A stretch of 64,000 nt of DNA from the NCBI RefSeq assembly GCF_963678635.1, contig NC_087065.1:432001-496000 (forward strand), read 5' to 3'. Below the pieces are notes generated by a model. The model was not told the DNA's origin. It did not search any database and saw only the letters and a program-made list of their open reading frames with translations. Below are positions 1 through 10,217 of the stretch, one piece after another (the stretch's first letter is position 1; every line of letters begins with the position of its first letter). Position numbers and translations under genes: made by a program. The stretch is from Symsagittifera roscoffensis. Taxonomy: Eukaryota; Xenacoelomorpha; Acoela; Convolutidae.

Positions 1-39
1 GGCCTTATCGCGGTAAAATAACCCTTTTTCCCGAGTTTT

Positions 40-420
40 AAGGAACCCTCCGAAGTAACCCTCCGGAGTGACTTAAGCCCCTTAGCAACCCTCCTTAGTG
101 GAAATTTTCCACGAGACCCTCCGAAGAAGTTAAAACAACCCCCCATAGAGAATTTAGCTTGTTTTGACGCTTTCTTAAGCTGGTTGAAGGCCCTTTTCAA
201 AAATTTGAAAATTTTGGAAGAACCCTCCGAAGTAACCCTCCGGAGCATATTAAGCCTCTTATTGACCCTCCTTAGTGAGTTAAGGGGTAGCCTCCGAAGT
301 CTCTTGGATAACTAAGGTACCCTCCGAAGTAACCCTCCGGAGTAGGCTAAGTGTCTTAACAACCCTCCGAAGTAACCCTCCGGAGTGACTTAAACCTCTT
401 AGCAACCTTCCTTATTGAAA
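40..420. repeat. Degenerate minisatellite of a 13-bp CCCTCCGRAGTRA unit
   Basis: The motif CCCTCCGAAGTAA followed by CCCTCCGGAGTGA recurs near 43, 221, 330 and 361. The copies are joined by similar spacers of the type ACTTAAGCCTCTTAGCAA, and shorter variants (CCCTCCTTAGTG) lie between. CTCCGGAG is itself palindromic, so the array can fold. No ORF of note covers it. It sits upstream of gag and may belong to the element leader or to the 5' LTR interior, but no LTR boundary is visible. Confidence 0.8.
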
Positions 421-1303
421 ACTTAGGGAAACCTTCTGGGGCAATTTGAGAAACGGAAAATATCCACTTAAGGTTGGGATAAAAGGTCAACTAACAACGG
501 GCGTGCAAATTAGGATCATAGGAGCACATTTGACCCGGAAATTCGTGATAAATTTTGGATTCTAGATTGGGTGTATCAGAAGTACCCGAACCAGATCTTT
601 TTTGTTTGCGATTTTGGTTGTGTGGTTGCCTTGAGCTACTTAATAGGAAAGCTCGGGCAATCCGGGAACACACAGAAGAAGACCTCGGTGAGTGTATTAG
701 GCAGACACGCACTCACTTGAGAAGAAAAGTTGTTCCCTGCTCTCGTGCACTTCATAGACTTAGAAATTTTTCGATCAGAGGTTGCCTTGAGCTACTTAGT
801 AGGACAGCTCGGGCAATCGCAGGACACCTAAAAGAAGACCTCGGTGGTTGTATTAGGCAAATACACACCCACTTGAGAGGACTGTGTCCTGGGCTTCGTT
901 CTTTCGGATCGTTCCGATTGAGGGAGTCTTTTTCTTTAAGACCAAGTTTTATTGATCTGTTTCTGAATCATCACTGCTTTTTACCAAAGATTGTTTGATT
1001 TTAACAAAGCAGTGACTTGATAAGAGTGTGGCGGTAAATTGATACTGACGAAAGGTCGCTGTCACCTGTAGGATTTTCTTATCTGATTATCAATTGTGTT
1101 TTGTGTATTTATTATATCTTTTGAAAAATTTGTGATACCGTTATACTATACAACAAGGTTGAGTTAGCATTATATCAATACTGAGTAGGCCCTGTGTGTG
1201 TATTTTTAGCTGAGTCACTAGTATTGTCATTAAGAAATCTAAGAGACATTTTGATACTAACGGAATCGAGTAGGCAGCGTTAAGTAATTTAACTTGATCT
1301 TGT
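421..1303 (+). other. Candidate 5' leader of element 1 with no recognised gene
   Basis: This stretch precedes the first gag-like frame. A weak frame at 555-998 encodes a 147-aa Arg/Leu-rich peptide, but its two halves are just the translation of an internal DNA duplication and I do not believe it is a gene. No LTR end (TGT...ACA) and no tRNA-primer binding site could be recognised, so the primer site is probably upstream of the window. Confidence 0.4.
624..880. repeat. Direct duplication with a 156-bp period
   Basis: A segment of about 100 bp starting GGTTGCCTTGAGCTACTTA at 624 recurs at 780 with scattered differences. Both copies run through GCTCGGGCAAT, AGAAGACCTCGGTG, GTATTAGGCA and CACTTGAGA. 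The roughly 57 bp between copies are not obviously repeated. Confidence 0.8.
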
Positions 1304-2332
1304 TTGCGGTACGTGTGCATTGCCATTAATTTGTGCGAATATTACCGTTTAATACAAAGACTGCAGCGTAGGGACTCGTTAGGATTGACTACTAAGATTC
1401 CCAGGCTGAGCAAGGGAAGTACGCGAAAGTTTAGAACTAGGCGGCGCCAATCTTCGGTTAGCAGCGTTCCAGACGTTTTTGCTGATAACGAATCGACTAA
1501 AGGTCAAGCTGATCTTTCAGTGAGCGAAATGAAACTAAGGAGCGAGAAAAACCTCGATGGCGATCAAGGGCGGAGCGCCGAGGCCGGAACGGCGAGCGAG
1601 ACGCTTATGGACCCCTTTGACGAAAAGGAACAAACGCTTATTCGACCCGACTTTTAGCCGAGCGAGGACCTCGAACGGGAGGAAGTCGAGAGGACAGAGG
1701 AGGCCTTGGAGCGTTCCGAGGTCGAGCCTCGAGAGGAAGTATTTTTCAGGGGAATGCCCAAATCAGAGACTAAAAGTCACAAAGGGAGAAAAGATTTTTC
1801 ACAACCGACTAATACAGCGGCAAAGCAGAGCAAGAACGCGATGATGTACAGTATTAGTCCGAGTGAAGAACAAACGGGTTCCAAGGCAAAGAAGAGTTGG
1901 AAGTCTCTGTACGATGAGCGCATGGCGTCACTACAAACCGAAGGTCTATCTTCCAGTTATGACCATCCGGAGATAACACACCCGGATGTGAACTTCACGC
2001 CGTTTCCGAGGAACGACATCAGCAGAAAAACGTTGTCCACTTCGCCGACCAGGCCTATGTCTGATGGGATAACCCTGGGAGTATCCTCGACATTCGACTG
2101 ATTGATGACATCGGTGGGCAAACAAAAAGGCGGTGCGTCATCAAGTACCAGGCTGCAGCCGCAGTTGACCTCATCTTCTCTGGGGCTAACCCCGCCATTG
2201 GGGTCAACTGGCGATATAAGTGACATGTTTGCTGGCGTAATGACTGGTCAGGATGAACTGAGACGGGACATGACTAAAAGAATAGATCAAGTTGACGAGA
2301 GAGCTCAAGGGTCGAGAGAATTTGAGAGATGA
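1304..2332 (+). pseudogene. Pre-gag coding region (broken), N-terminal part
   Basis: One frame runs from 1304 to 2332, interrupted by in-frame stops at 1655-1657 and 2099-2101. The product is hydrophilic, rich in Arg, Ser, Glu and Lys, with no recognised domain; Ser/Thr/Pro-rich segments around 2010-2200 look disordered. The frame then shifts near 2320 into the coiled-coil segment that leads to gag. I read it as the N-terminal part of a long Gag precursor. The real start codon is unknown. GTG/ATG choices near 1304 are not supported by anything but the frame. Confidence 0.45.
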
Positions 2333-2915
2333 ACTAACGCACGTGAAGTTGCAGGCGAGGGTTGATCAGATTCAATTGATTCGCAACACCGATCAATGCC
2401 TGGCGGAGAGCCTGGCAGAGGCAAACAAGGAGTCAGAGGAAAGAGAGGCTAGGATGACAAGAGAGATCGAGCGGCTGTTGAACGATCATGATAATACCTA
2501 CGCCCATACGATGACCAGCCTGGAAAAAAGGTTAGATGCCAAATCTGACCTAATGATGCGGAAGCTTGACGCGATCTTAAATGGGAGCAATTGGGAGGAG
2601 CGTTCCAACCCAAGGGAGCGCTCACGCCATGCGAATGATGGAGATGGTACGGGCAGCTATGCCAGGGCCCAGCAAAGTTCGAGAACGAACTACGAGCCTA
2701 GGAATATGGAGCGGCCCAGAGCAGCCCCCTCGAAGTCCAGCTGGACGAATCCAGCCCCGCCGGAAGCAGATGCTACTCCGGAGACAAGGTTGCCCACTGT
2801 GCCACAAGTCAGGTCAGTGCCAGATCTGACTACGGTCTCGCAGGACACAACGATGTATGCCTCGATGTTTGAACCTCTGAATAGATCCCTCGAGACATTC
2901 ATCACCAAGCTCTAG
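2292..2915 (+). pseudogene. Gag-precursor segment: coiled coil followed by disordered region
   Basis: The frame (207 codons) starts with a long charged helix: residues ~1-95 are rich in Glu, Arg, Leu and Lys with heptad-like spacing, including REIERLLND and EKRLDAKSDLMMRKLD, which suggests a coiled coil. A Pro/Ser/Arg-rich stretch follows. It ends at a TAG (2913-2915) in exactly the same frame as the downstream gag, so a single stop separates it from gag. That stop could be a nonsense mutation or, less likely, a leaky stop. No enzymatic motif is present. Confidence 0.5.
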
Positions 2916-2951
2916 AAGTCAACCGAGAGAGGAGAGAGGTCAAGAAGGACA

Positions 2952-3854
2952 TTGAAGAAGCCTAAATCATACAAAGACGAGTCAGATGGCTGCATTGATA
3001 CTTGGATAGAGGTGATGAAGTTGCACTTTGAAGAGGAGAGTCTCTCCAAGAAACAGGAATGCAGCGCACTAACGAGTAACCTGGAGGGTACTGCCCTAAA
3101 TTGTGTAATGGAGAAAAGAGCCAATGAAAGAGACAGCGCTCGCAAGATATTCGACATCCTGCTGAATCGTTTTGGCTCTGGAGTACAAGGGCACCAGGCT
3201 ATGGTGAAGTTCGAAAAGAGGCGTCAAAGAGATGACGAATCCATAGACAAATTTTTGGACGACCTTGAACTGCTTAGGAGGAGAAGCAATCCCGATGAGA
3301 GAACATCCGAGCGAAACTTGGCGATAGCTTCGAAGTTCATGGACGGAGTAAAGAGTGAGGAGTTGAAAACAATTTTAGCCACACACTTCACCCTGTCGCT
3401 TGACCAAGTACCCACGCCTGATGATTTGCGTATGAATTCATGTGAATACTTGCTCATAAAACCAAGGGCGCAAAATCGTTACAGCAATTATGGCAACTAC
3501 AGCGGGACGAACACTGGCGCAAGCTCCAGTTGGTACAAGCCTCGCGACGACATGGGCAAGAGGAGGTCATGTGCGAATTGTGGTTCGATGGACCATCATG
3601 TTTCCGCGTGTTCTGCCTACAAACAGAACGTGAAGGCAATAGGCTACTTTCTCGACGACGTCGATGCGACCGACCAGGATCAAGAAGAGTACGTTAGAGG
3701 GCTCATCATGAAATATGGACAGAGGTGCTTCTTCTGTAACTTGGAGGGACACTTCAAGTCGGACTGCACTCATTTTTGGGAAGCAGTGGCGGACGCGAAA
3801 CACCCCGCCACGAAGAGTCGCATTCGGGTGTCAAGACCAGTCGAGCACGTCTGA
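2952..3854 (+). CDS. gag: Gag-like protein with two CCHC zinc knuckles
   Basis: The 300-codon frame has an N-terminal helical capsid-like part (IDTWIEVMKLHFEEE, then FDILLNRFGSG and MVKFEKRRQRDDESIDKFL), the layout of Ty3/Gypsy capsid domains. Residues ~207-220 form one CX2CX4HX4C knuckle (CANCGSMDHHVSAC) and residues ~259-272 a second (CFFCNLEGHFKSDC). Knuckles bind element RNA during particle assembly (family knowledge). Upstream coding continues in the same frame across one TAG. Downstream, the reading shifts at about 3,800 into the gag-pol linker. I treat it as a largely preserved segment of a decayed precursor. Confidence 0.8.
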   Translation: MKKPKSYKDESDGCIDTWIEVMKLHFEEESLSKKQECSALTSNLEGTALNCVMEKRANERDSARKIFDILLNRFGSGVQGHQAMVKFEKRRQRDDESIDKFLDDLELLRRRSNPDERTSERNLAIASKFMDGVKSEELKTILATHFTLSLDQVPTPDDLRMNSCEYLLIKPRAQNRYSNYGNYSGTNTGASSSWYKPRDDMGKRRSCANCGSMDHHVSACSAYKQNVKAIGYFLDDVDATDQDQEEYVRGLIMKYGQRCFFCNLEGHFKSDCTHFWEAVADAKHPATKSRIRVSRPVEHV

Positions 3855-4267
3855 TGAGCGAGGCCGAGTCTCGGAGAAAAGAGACGGAGTCGAGCACCTT
3901 TACGACTAAGAAGGTGAAGACCTTGCCTGACGAGGTGGTGACCTCGAGCCTGGAGGCAGAGTTGGCCAGCCCACTCAAAGTAGATTATGGTTTGGCGGCC
4001 AGGACAGCGTTACAGAAAGTCAAGCAGGAGCTAGCCACGAAAGAAGTGGAGCAATGGGTAAGGTCGGAACTGGAAAGCACGGATCTTCGGGAAAAGTTTA
4101 AAATTCTGAATAAAAATACGCAAGAAGAGGACAAACAGGAATCCAGAAAGCAGGGAATAAAACTGAATGTCATATATGGTAAAACTTTCGGAATGACAAA
4201 AAAAAGGGACGAAGATAATGTCCATTATCTCAGTCGCAGGACACCAGGTGGTCAAGAACTTGAGTGA
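3776..4267 (+). pseudogene. Gag-pol linker segment, shifted frame
   Basis: This frame overlaps the end of gag and carries on a charged Lys/Glu/Ser-rich sequence (163 codons) to 4267, where the protease frame takes over. The changes of frame near 3,800 and 4,215 compensate each other, returning to the gag frame. That fits two single-base indels inside an originally continuous Gag-Pol frame rather than a programmed shift. No catalytic motif is visible. Confidence 0.5.
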
Positions 4268-5825
4268 ACCATCCGAGATTACACTAGTCCACCTGGACAT
4301 TTATGCAGACTACCTGAGGGAGAAAGATCCCAAGCTGGACTCCAGGGCAGTGCGAGCGCTGCTCACGACAGGAGGTCCAAGGCTGATGAGAGTGGATGGA
4401 CATTACATAGAGGTCCATGGCCCATATCCGATTCTGATGAATGTGGACGGCATCAACATTTACACAAAAGCTCACGTAAATGATGCCAGTGATCAGTTAG
4501 GCCGGATATATATTGGCCAAGAAGAGCTGAAGGTGCGACGAATCGGACACAATGCCATGCTTGAACAGGATGCGGTCCAAATAGGTTGCGAAGCCGATCT
4601 GGCAGCACATTTGCTAGATGTGCAGGGCAGACAACTTTCAGTGAAAGGACTGTTAGACACGGGTGCAGTGGTCAGTGTCATGCCAGTCAAAACCTGGACT
4701 GACATGGGCTTTGATAGTTTGGATCTGATACCGATAAACATCAGACTGGCAGCTGCCAATCAGGGAGCAATCTATGTGACAGGACGGACTCCTATTATAT
4801 CACTGCAGCTTGGGGGAAGACATCTTTGGATGAGCTTCCTGGTGGTGGAAAATTTGGACGAATCCGATCAATTCATCCTGGGAAGGGACTTTGTACGCAA
4901 CTTTGATGTCACGATCGACCTCAATGACGGGTTGATCAGGATCAAAGATCCTGAGAGGAAGTATGAAAAGAAACCTCTTATAAAGATCTTAATAAACCAG
5001 GCTAAGGTGCCGACTTTTCTAGATCGAAAAGTGAGATTGAAACCAAACCAAGCCGTAGTAGCGACGTTTAGGATGAGGAATCTTAATGAACTCAGTAATG
5101 ACAAACAGGTGTGCCTCTTACCAAAACCAAACAGTAAGAACTCGGCTATTTTAGGAAGAAGCTTCTCACTCACTCAGAGCGGACTGTGTGTGAGTGTGTT
5201 GTTGAACACAGAAGCAACAACAGTGACAATAAAGAGGGGAAAGAAACTTGGCTACGCATTGCCTCTGAACACAGACTTTCAGAGTGTGGAGAACTTGAAA
5301 ACATTTGATGTAACTAAATGTCCCTTGCATGCGAACCAAGATTGTATATTGAAGAGAGTAAATGAATTGAAATCTTGTAGGAAATTGTTTTCAATGCAGT
5401 CGGAAACAGATGATGGGTTGTCTAGTTGTTCGAACTTTCCCGAGAGACCGACAGAAACAGATTTAGCAGCAAATAAACCGGTCCTACCTGAGATAGAACA
5501 TTTTAAGGGTAAAACATCAGACAAGGAACTAGATTCGCTCAGGGCGGTGCTAAGTCGGAACGCAGACGTTTTTTCGAAAAATAAGGCCAACATAGGTTGC
5601 TGTAATTTTGTAGAACACGAGATTGAGATAGAAGAGGGCTCGGTACCTCATAGGGAAGGGGCGAGAAGAATGACCCCTCACAAGTCAGAAGCGTGCAGGA
5701 AGGAAATCGAGATGTTAATGGAGTATGACATGATCGAGCCGTCGAAGTCCCCGTGGGCTTTTGGCGTGGTCATGGCTAAAAAGAAAGGGGGCAACTCAGG
5801 TTTTGTTGTGATTTCCGTTATCTGA
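4218..5825 (+). CDS. pol: Aspartic protease and start of reverse transcriptase
   Basis: Residues ~130-240 form a retropepsin-like domain: the active-site DTGA is at residues 147-150 (4656-4667), and the downstream hydrophobic-Gly motif ILGRDF is at ~220-225. This enzyme cleaves the Gag and Pol precursors. Residues ~445-530 resemble the linker and RT fingers, with the typical stretch HEIEIEEGSVPHREGARRM and IEPSKSPWAFGVVMAKKK, where SPW...VKKK-type residues precede RT motif 1 in Ty3/Gypsy elements. Reading stops at 5823-5825 after a frameshift near 5,795. RT continues in another frame from 5831. Confidence 0.85.
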   Translation: MSIISVAGHQVVKNLSEPSEITLVHLDIYADYLREKDPKLDSRAVRALLTTGGPRLMRVDGHYIEVHGPYPILMNVDGINIYTKAHVNDASDQLGRIYIGQEELKVRRIGHNAMLEQDAVQIGCEADLAAHLLDVQGRQLSVKGLLDTGAVVSVMPVKTWTDMGFDSLDLIPINIRLAAANQGAIYVTGRTPIISLQLGGRHLWMSFLVVENLDESDQFILGRDFVRNFDVTIDLNDGLIRIKDPERKYEKKPLIKILINQAKVPTFLDRKVRLKPNQAVVATFRMRNLNELSNDKQVCLLPKPNSKNSAILGRSFSLTQSGLCVSVLLNTEATTVTIKRGKKLGYALPLNTDFQSVENLKTFDVTKCPLHANQDCILKRVNELKSCRKLFSMQSETDDGLSSCSNFPERPTETDLAANKPVLPEIEHFKGKTSDKELDSLRAVLSRNADVFSKNKANIGCCNFVEHEIEIEEGSVPHREGARRMTPHKSEACRKEIEMLMEYDMIEPSKSPWAFGVVMAKKKGGNSGFVVISVI

Positions 5826-5830
5826 GCGCA

Positions 5831-6557
5831 GTGACCATAAAGGACGCATACCCGATTTCCCGCATCAATGAGAGCCTATCCAAGTTGGGGGACGCGAAGT
5901 TCTTCACGACGTTAGATCTGGGCTCGGCGCTCTGGCAAGTGCCACTCCGAAAGCAAGATCGTGAAAAGACGGGCTTCGCGTGCGAGCTGGGATTGGTCCA
6001 GTGGAAGAGGATGCCGCTCGGATTGTGCAACGCGACGGCCACATTCCAGCGACTGATGGCCCAGGCACTCACGAGTGTGCCAAAGAAATACGGAAATCTC
6101 ATCATGTGTTACGTCGATGATGTCGTGATCGCAACGCCAACCCTAGAGGATCACATAGAGAGGTTAGATGAGGTGTTTACTTGCATGAAGCAGGTGGGAT
6201 TGAAAGTAAACCCTCGAAGTGTGAAATCCTCAGAGACTCCATAAAGTATCTAGGCCGCCTGGTGGATAAGCATGGAGTGAGACCAGATACCGAAGCGGTC
6301 GAAGCGGTTTTGACCTGAAGGCACCTAAGACAGATACACAACTGATGAGTTTTTTGGGGTTCGCTAACTATTATCGGGAGTTTGTCAAGGGATACGCCGA
6401 TAAGATATACCCCATGCAACAGTTGATGAGAAATAAAGGCAAAAAGTTCACTAGGACCGATGAGGCACAAGTTTCATTTGAAAACATTAAACGCGAACTT
6501 TGCGAGGCATCAGTCCTCGGCATGCCAACAGAAAAGGGGAAGCAAGAGCAAGAGTAG
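5831..6557 (+). pseudogene. pol: Reverse transcriptase palm, thumb and connection (frameshifted)
   Basis: The first frame (5831-6244) contains motif A (FFTTLDLGSALWQVPL), the template-grip region (MPLGLCNATATFQRLM) and the catalytic YVDD at 6110-6121, followed by the HIERLDEVF helix. The frame breaks near 6,210. The thumb (IKYLGRLVDKHGV) lies in another frame with a stop near 6,318. The connection LMSFLGFANYYREFV follows in 6345-6557, ending at a TAG. All the motifs expected for a Ty3/Gypsy RT are present but spread over three frames, so this copy cannot make a working enzyme. Confidence 0.85.
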
Positions 6558-6566
6558 AACGGGAGA

Positions 6567-7586
6567 ATGGTTCTCCGTCCAATATCCTACGGAAGTAAGG
6601 TCTTGAGCGATACCGAGATGAAGTATGGCGCACCGAAAGCGGAAATGTTCGCGGTAATCACTTTCGTGGAAAAATACAGGGCCTACTTGGGGAGTGCTCC
6701 CTTCAAGTTACGTGTGGATAATCGTGCCCTTGCCTGGTTGAAAACCTATTCGATGGACCAAAGTAATATTGGTCGTTAGATCGTGCGCCTGGACGGATAC
6801 CACACGATCATAGAGCACCGTACCCGTGACAAGCATCAGAATGCTGATAGCCTCAGTAAGAAGACAGAATTCTATGAGCGACTCGAAGAAAGGCAGGCTA
6901 ACCAAGCGGAGGTCAAATACGGGTTTTCGTTCCTAGACAAGGAGACTTGCGACAAACTACCACTCAGTAGATGGCTGAATAAGTCAGGGCACCCTACACC
7001 AGGACACCCTGAACTTCCAGTGGAAACGACCGCTGATATAAAGATTTTAGCCAGGGGTGAACCCGTTCCGCTGGATCTGCTAGTCCTATCCAATTTGGTA
7101 CAGCAGGAGCTCACCAGGTTGGGTATAAACAGCATAACTCTGCTAAATAAGACAGTGAATGTGGCGCCTGACGTCATGGGGAAACTTCGTGACTTGCTGG
7201 ATAGAGAAGTCGACCGAAATGATCGTGAGTGGATGGAGACCATGCAGCGATTTACCGTAACTGAGAAAGCGGAGAAGAGGCCAGTGATCATTCGCGGTCC
7301 CGATGTGGAACAGGATTGCCGAACGATAGTGAACCAGCTGGTGACCTCAATGCCGAAGGATGTCTTGTTGAGGACTTCGTTCATAGAACGTGGGAGACCG
7401 ACCCCGGTCCAAGTTACTGAGGAAGTCAAGGTCAAGTCGAAATCCAGCTTCACGAGAAAAGTGCATTTCACGGATGTAAAAGAGGAGTACGATCCGAGCT
7501 CAGATTGCTCTTCCTGGGACGAAACAATGTCCGGGAGTCGGACACCTCCAGGCCCATGCAGGACGATTTGTCCGGGGAGAGGTTAA
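6567..7586 (+). pseudogene. pol: RNase H remnant and RT-integrase tether
   Basis: 6567-6779 encodes the second half of a Gypsy-type RNase H: the segment DTEMKYGAPKAEMFAV with the catalytic Glu, and the LRVDNRALAWL strand. A TAG at 6777-6779 sits where a Trp codon would fit, and reading continues in frame at 6780. The N-terminal strand with the first catalytic Asp (DAS-type motif) is missing: the sequence passes from GMPTEKG directly to NGRMVLRP. From 6783 the tether contains HQNADSLSK, the usual end of RNase H, then a long linker without known domains. The linker frame fades into an overlapping frame near 7,520. Confidence 0.75.
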
Positions 7587-8272
7587 TGAGACCGCCTAGG
7601 GACAGAAATTTGTCCGGGGAGTCGGATTCAAAGCAACCCATGGACAGAGTTTTGTCTGGGGAGTCGAGAAACATCACAGACAGATTGGAACATGATGATG
7701 CGGAGTCATTCGGCTCAAATGATGACTCGAGGCCTCAGGCCTGGGACAACACATCCGAGACTACTTCCAATTCTGATGTATCGGAGATTGCGATTCAATC
7801 CTTGTTGGTGGACTGGAAGCAGCGCGGGCTGGACAAAGAAATGCATCAGGATCCGGACAGAGACAGGTACACCTCCGACGAGGAGGGCACTGTGATGGAT
7901 AATGCCGCCGATGAGCTCAAGCTGATAGCAATCTCGAAACGCCCAACCACATTGCTGCCACATGGTACAGTCGTCGGTACCAATCTGGAAACATCTGTGC
8001 AGGAAGCGACGCCTTTGATGAAGATATGGTGTGTCAAGTTGCTGGACGATGCCCATGCTCCGGAGATAATGGGCGGGCAATTAAACGTGATAAAGACGTA
8101 TCTGAAAGCCAGATACAGGCTGTCGGATCTCCTAGGGGCTCAACGAAATGATAGAATGACGAGTAATCTGAAGAGATGGATTGAGAATGGAGCACCTGAC
8201 AAAGGAGATTTGGAGGAGGACAGCTACAAGATTTTGAAGCAGTTTTACATGAAGAGAAAAGATCTACTGTAG
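7505..8272 (+). CDS. pol: RT-integrase linker with 14-aa LSGE repeats
   Basis: The frame has 255 codons. The first ~60 residues hold three or four copies of a 14-residue repeat centred on D(D/R/N)xLSGES, encoded by TGTCCGGGGAG-like DNA at 7529, 7569, 7611 and 7653. The rest is acidic and probably disordered, then a helical part (GGQLNVIKTYLKARYRLSDLL and ILKQFYMKRKDLL) that should connect to the integrase N-terminus. No known enzyme domain. It joins the upstream tether by a frameshift near 7,520 and stops at 8270-8272, after which the integrase frames begin. Confidence 0.55.
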   Translation: MLFLGRNNVRESDTSRPMQDDLSGERLMRPPRDRNLSGESDSKQPMDRVLSGESRNITDRLEHDDAESFGSNDDSRPQAWDNTSETTSNSDVSEIAIQSLLVDWKQRGLDKEMHQDPDRDRYTSDEEGTVMDNAADELKLIAISKRPTTLLPHGTVVGTNLETSVQEATPLMKIWCVKLLDDAHAPEIMGGQLNVIKTYLKARYRLSDLLGAQRNDRMTSNLKRWIENGAPDKGDLEEDSYKILKQFYMKRKDLL

Positions 8273-8339
8273 CTGAATAAAGACGAAATCGTAGCCTGTA
8301 AACGGAAACAGGAGGACAAGGTCCTTTACAAGTACAATT

Positions 8340-8978
8340 CGATAGTGTTACCACAGTTGTATCAGACTGAAATGCTCTTTCGTTCACATGATCAGATGGG
8401 CCATCAAGGAGTGGAAAGTGTACAACAGGATACAGAAACGATTCGAATGGCCTGGTTTGAAAAAGTCTTGTGAAAATTGGATCTCTGCATGCCTGTCGTG
8501 TCAACAGGCAAAAGACCCCAGGAAACTAAGATTCCCTCTGCAGTCAATAGAATCATCGGGATTCAATGAAGTAGTGCAGATTGATCTTCAAAAGATATGC
8601 ATGACAGCCACGGGCTACAATCAGGTGCTGGTAATTATTGACCATTTCACGAAATATGCAGAGGCAGCACCCTGCATGACAGCATCAGCGGAAGAAACAT
8701 GCAATCATCTGATAAATGTGTGGATAGCGAGGCACGGCTGCCCCATCACATTCCAATCGGACAATGGCAAAGCATTCGTAGGTGATCTCACGAAGAAGTT
8801 AATGAAAAGGTCGCAGGTAGCACAGGCCCACTCGACCACTTATCACCCGCAAACGAATGGCCTGGTCGAGAGGCAGAATCGCACGCTGTTATCCATGTTG
8901 AGAGTTTCTTGCTCACGCCACATGGATGACTGGGATAGACACTTGCCGCAAGTGATGGGTGCTTACAACAGCACATAG
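8340..8978 (+). pseudogene. pol: Integrase: zinc-binding domain and DDE core
   Basis: The N-terminal HHCC motif is split: the two His codons (8387 and 8399, HDQMGH) are in one frame and the two Cys (ACLSC) in the main frame, with a shift near 8,430. The catalytic core is clean: first Asp in VQIDLQ (8583-8585), second Asp in QSDNGK (8760-8762), Glu in LVERQN (8868-8870). The last two are separated by 35 residues, as in DD35E integrases. YHPQTNGLVER is the typical Gypsy signature. A TAG at 8976-8978 interrupts the frame, and the same frame continues into the C-terminal domain. Confidence 0.85.
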
Positions 8979-10217
8979 CATTTGATGCTAACGGGTCACG
9001 AAAAAGCGCTTACGTTGACGTTTTTCTATCCTGAATATGAAGGGAAGAGAACAGCACCGCACACGTACGTGCGGGATGTCATTATAAGACAGCAGGACCT
9101 CAAGGACTCATGCAACAGGAACACGCAACAGGCGCAAATTAGACAGAAACGGAGGTTTGATAAAAGGACTGGCGATGCAAAAGCCTACTCAGTTGGCGAT
9201 TACGTCTGTGTTTTTCAGGAAATGGTTCCACCGAGAGGAACCAAAAAATTATTAAAGAAATGGCGTGGCCCATTTCAAATAACAGAAGTGCACCAAGGAG
9301 GTCGATTTTATCGACTGAGCACAGGAAGAGCAGCTCATTGCGAAAACATCAAACCGCACAATGCCTCATCAGAGGACTGGTGCATCCCAGTAGACATGCA
9401 AGAGGGAGACTATTTGACAGTGGATCCTGCTTGTGAGGTGAATGAAAGAGGCACTCGCGACAAAAACGACGGAAATGAGGTGGCGGATGATTGCGATCTA
9501 CCACTGGACCTAGAGTTGACCGAGCGAGTAGAGGTGGATGACGAAACCCTACCTTATGCCGAGGAGGACTTGGACTGCCCAGAACAGACTGAAATTGACA
9601 AAGGAATACAACCTGACTTTACTCTCATCATGGAGACACGCCAGAGCAAGAGAGGAAGGGACAAGAAGAAGTACAAACCGTATGGCGAGGATTTCGTCAT
9701 AGACAGGATAGTTTTAAGTGATATGATGGAGTCGCTGGTGGGATTGGATGAAGTAGCGGTGCCAAGGCAGATCGACTTGGTAAATGACATGGATCAAGAT
9801 TGGATCGACGATCGCTCTGAACCAGAAGTCGAGTTCGAACCAGAGGTGGATCAGACTCATGAGCAAGAATAAACAAACTTGCGAGTGCTCGAATGGCTCC
9901 ACGATCTGCCGACGGATCCTAAAGAGACAATCTTGACGACTCAGGATGTTGATAAAGACGGCATCAAATACGTCAGCCATGACAATACCGAGTCCAACTG
10001 GGTCGCTCCAGATGGCCCACTACGCGTTCCGCAATCCAACCTCGATCTGCTCGATTTTGGGCGATCCACGGGGACGTCAATGGATATTTTTGTCCGGGGA
10101 GTGGGGGTAGGACTCGCCCACACCAAAAATCTGATCATTTAAAAATTAAAATCGGCAAGAGAAACCGGAGAACTGGAGACGGAGGGCGAGAACGCTAAAA
10201 TACCACCTTTTGGATGA
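8979..10217 (+). pseudogene. pol: Integrase C-terminal domain and acidic linker to the macro domain
   Basis: The frame continues from the integrase core. Residues around 9190-9350 form the GPY/F-like module: YSVGDYVCVF, then WRGPFQITEVHQGGRFYRLSTG and ENIKPHN. GPY/F modules follow Gypsy integrase cores and help target integration (family knowledge). The next ~280 residues are acidic, with a conserved patch KKYKPYGEDFVIDRI. In-frame stops occur at 9870-9872, 10140-10142 and 10215-10217. Element 2 has none of these stops between its integrase tail and its macro domain, so they are decay and not natural ends. Confidence 0.75.

Noticed and set aside
40-420. CRISPR array
   Set aside because: Repeat spacing is irregular, spacers are similar to one another, units are degenerate, and the context is a eukaryotic retroelement.
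555-998. A 147-codon gene in the leader
   Set aside because: Its two halves are translations of a 156-bp DNA duplication and it resembles nothing conserved in the other elements.
1-1303. A 5' LTR of element 1 at the left edge
   Set aside because: I compared the region with the 3' LTR (20,712-21,589) and found neither the TGTGCCATTC start, nor the GAATGTTACA end, nor internal blocks. The 5' LTR is more likely outside the window.
6872-7471. A 199-codon minus-strand frame opposite the pol tether
   Set aside because: It is antisense to conserved pol coding sequence, Ser/Thr-rich as expected of a shadow frame, and has no recognisable motif.
7529-7663. A central polypurine tract
   Set aside because: The units are explained by a 14-residue protein repeat, and the homologous position at 42,091 in element 2 is changed to TGTCCGGGTAG. 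I keep it only as a minor observation.
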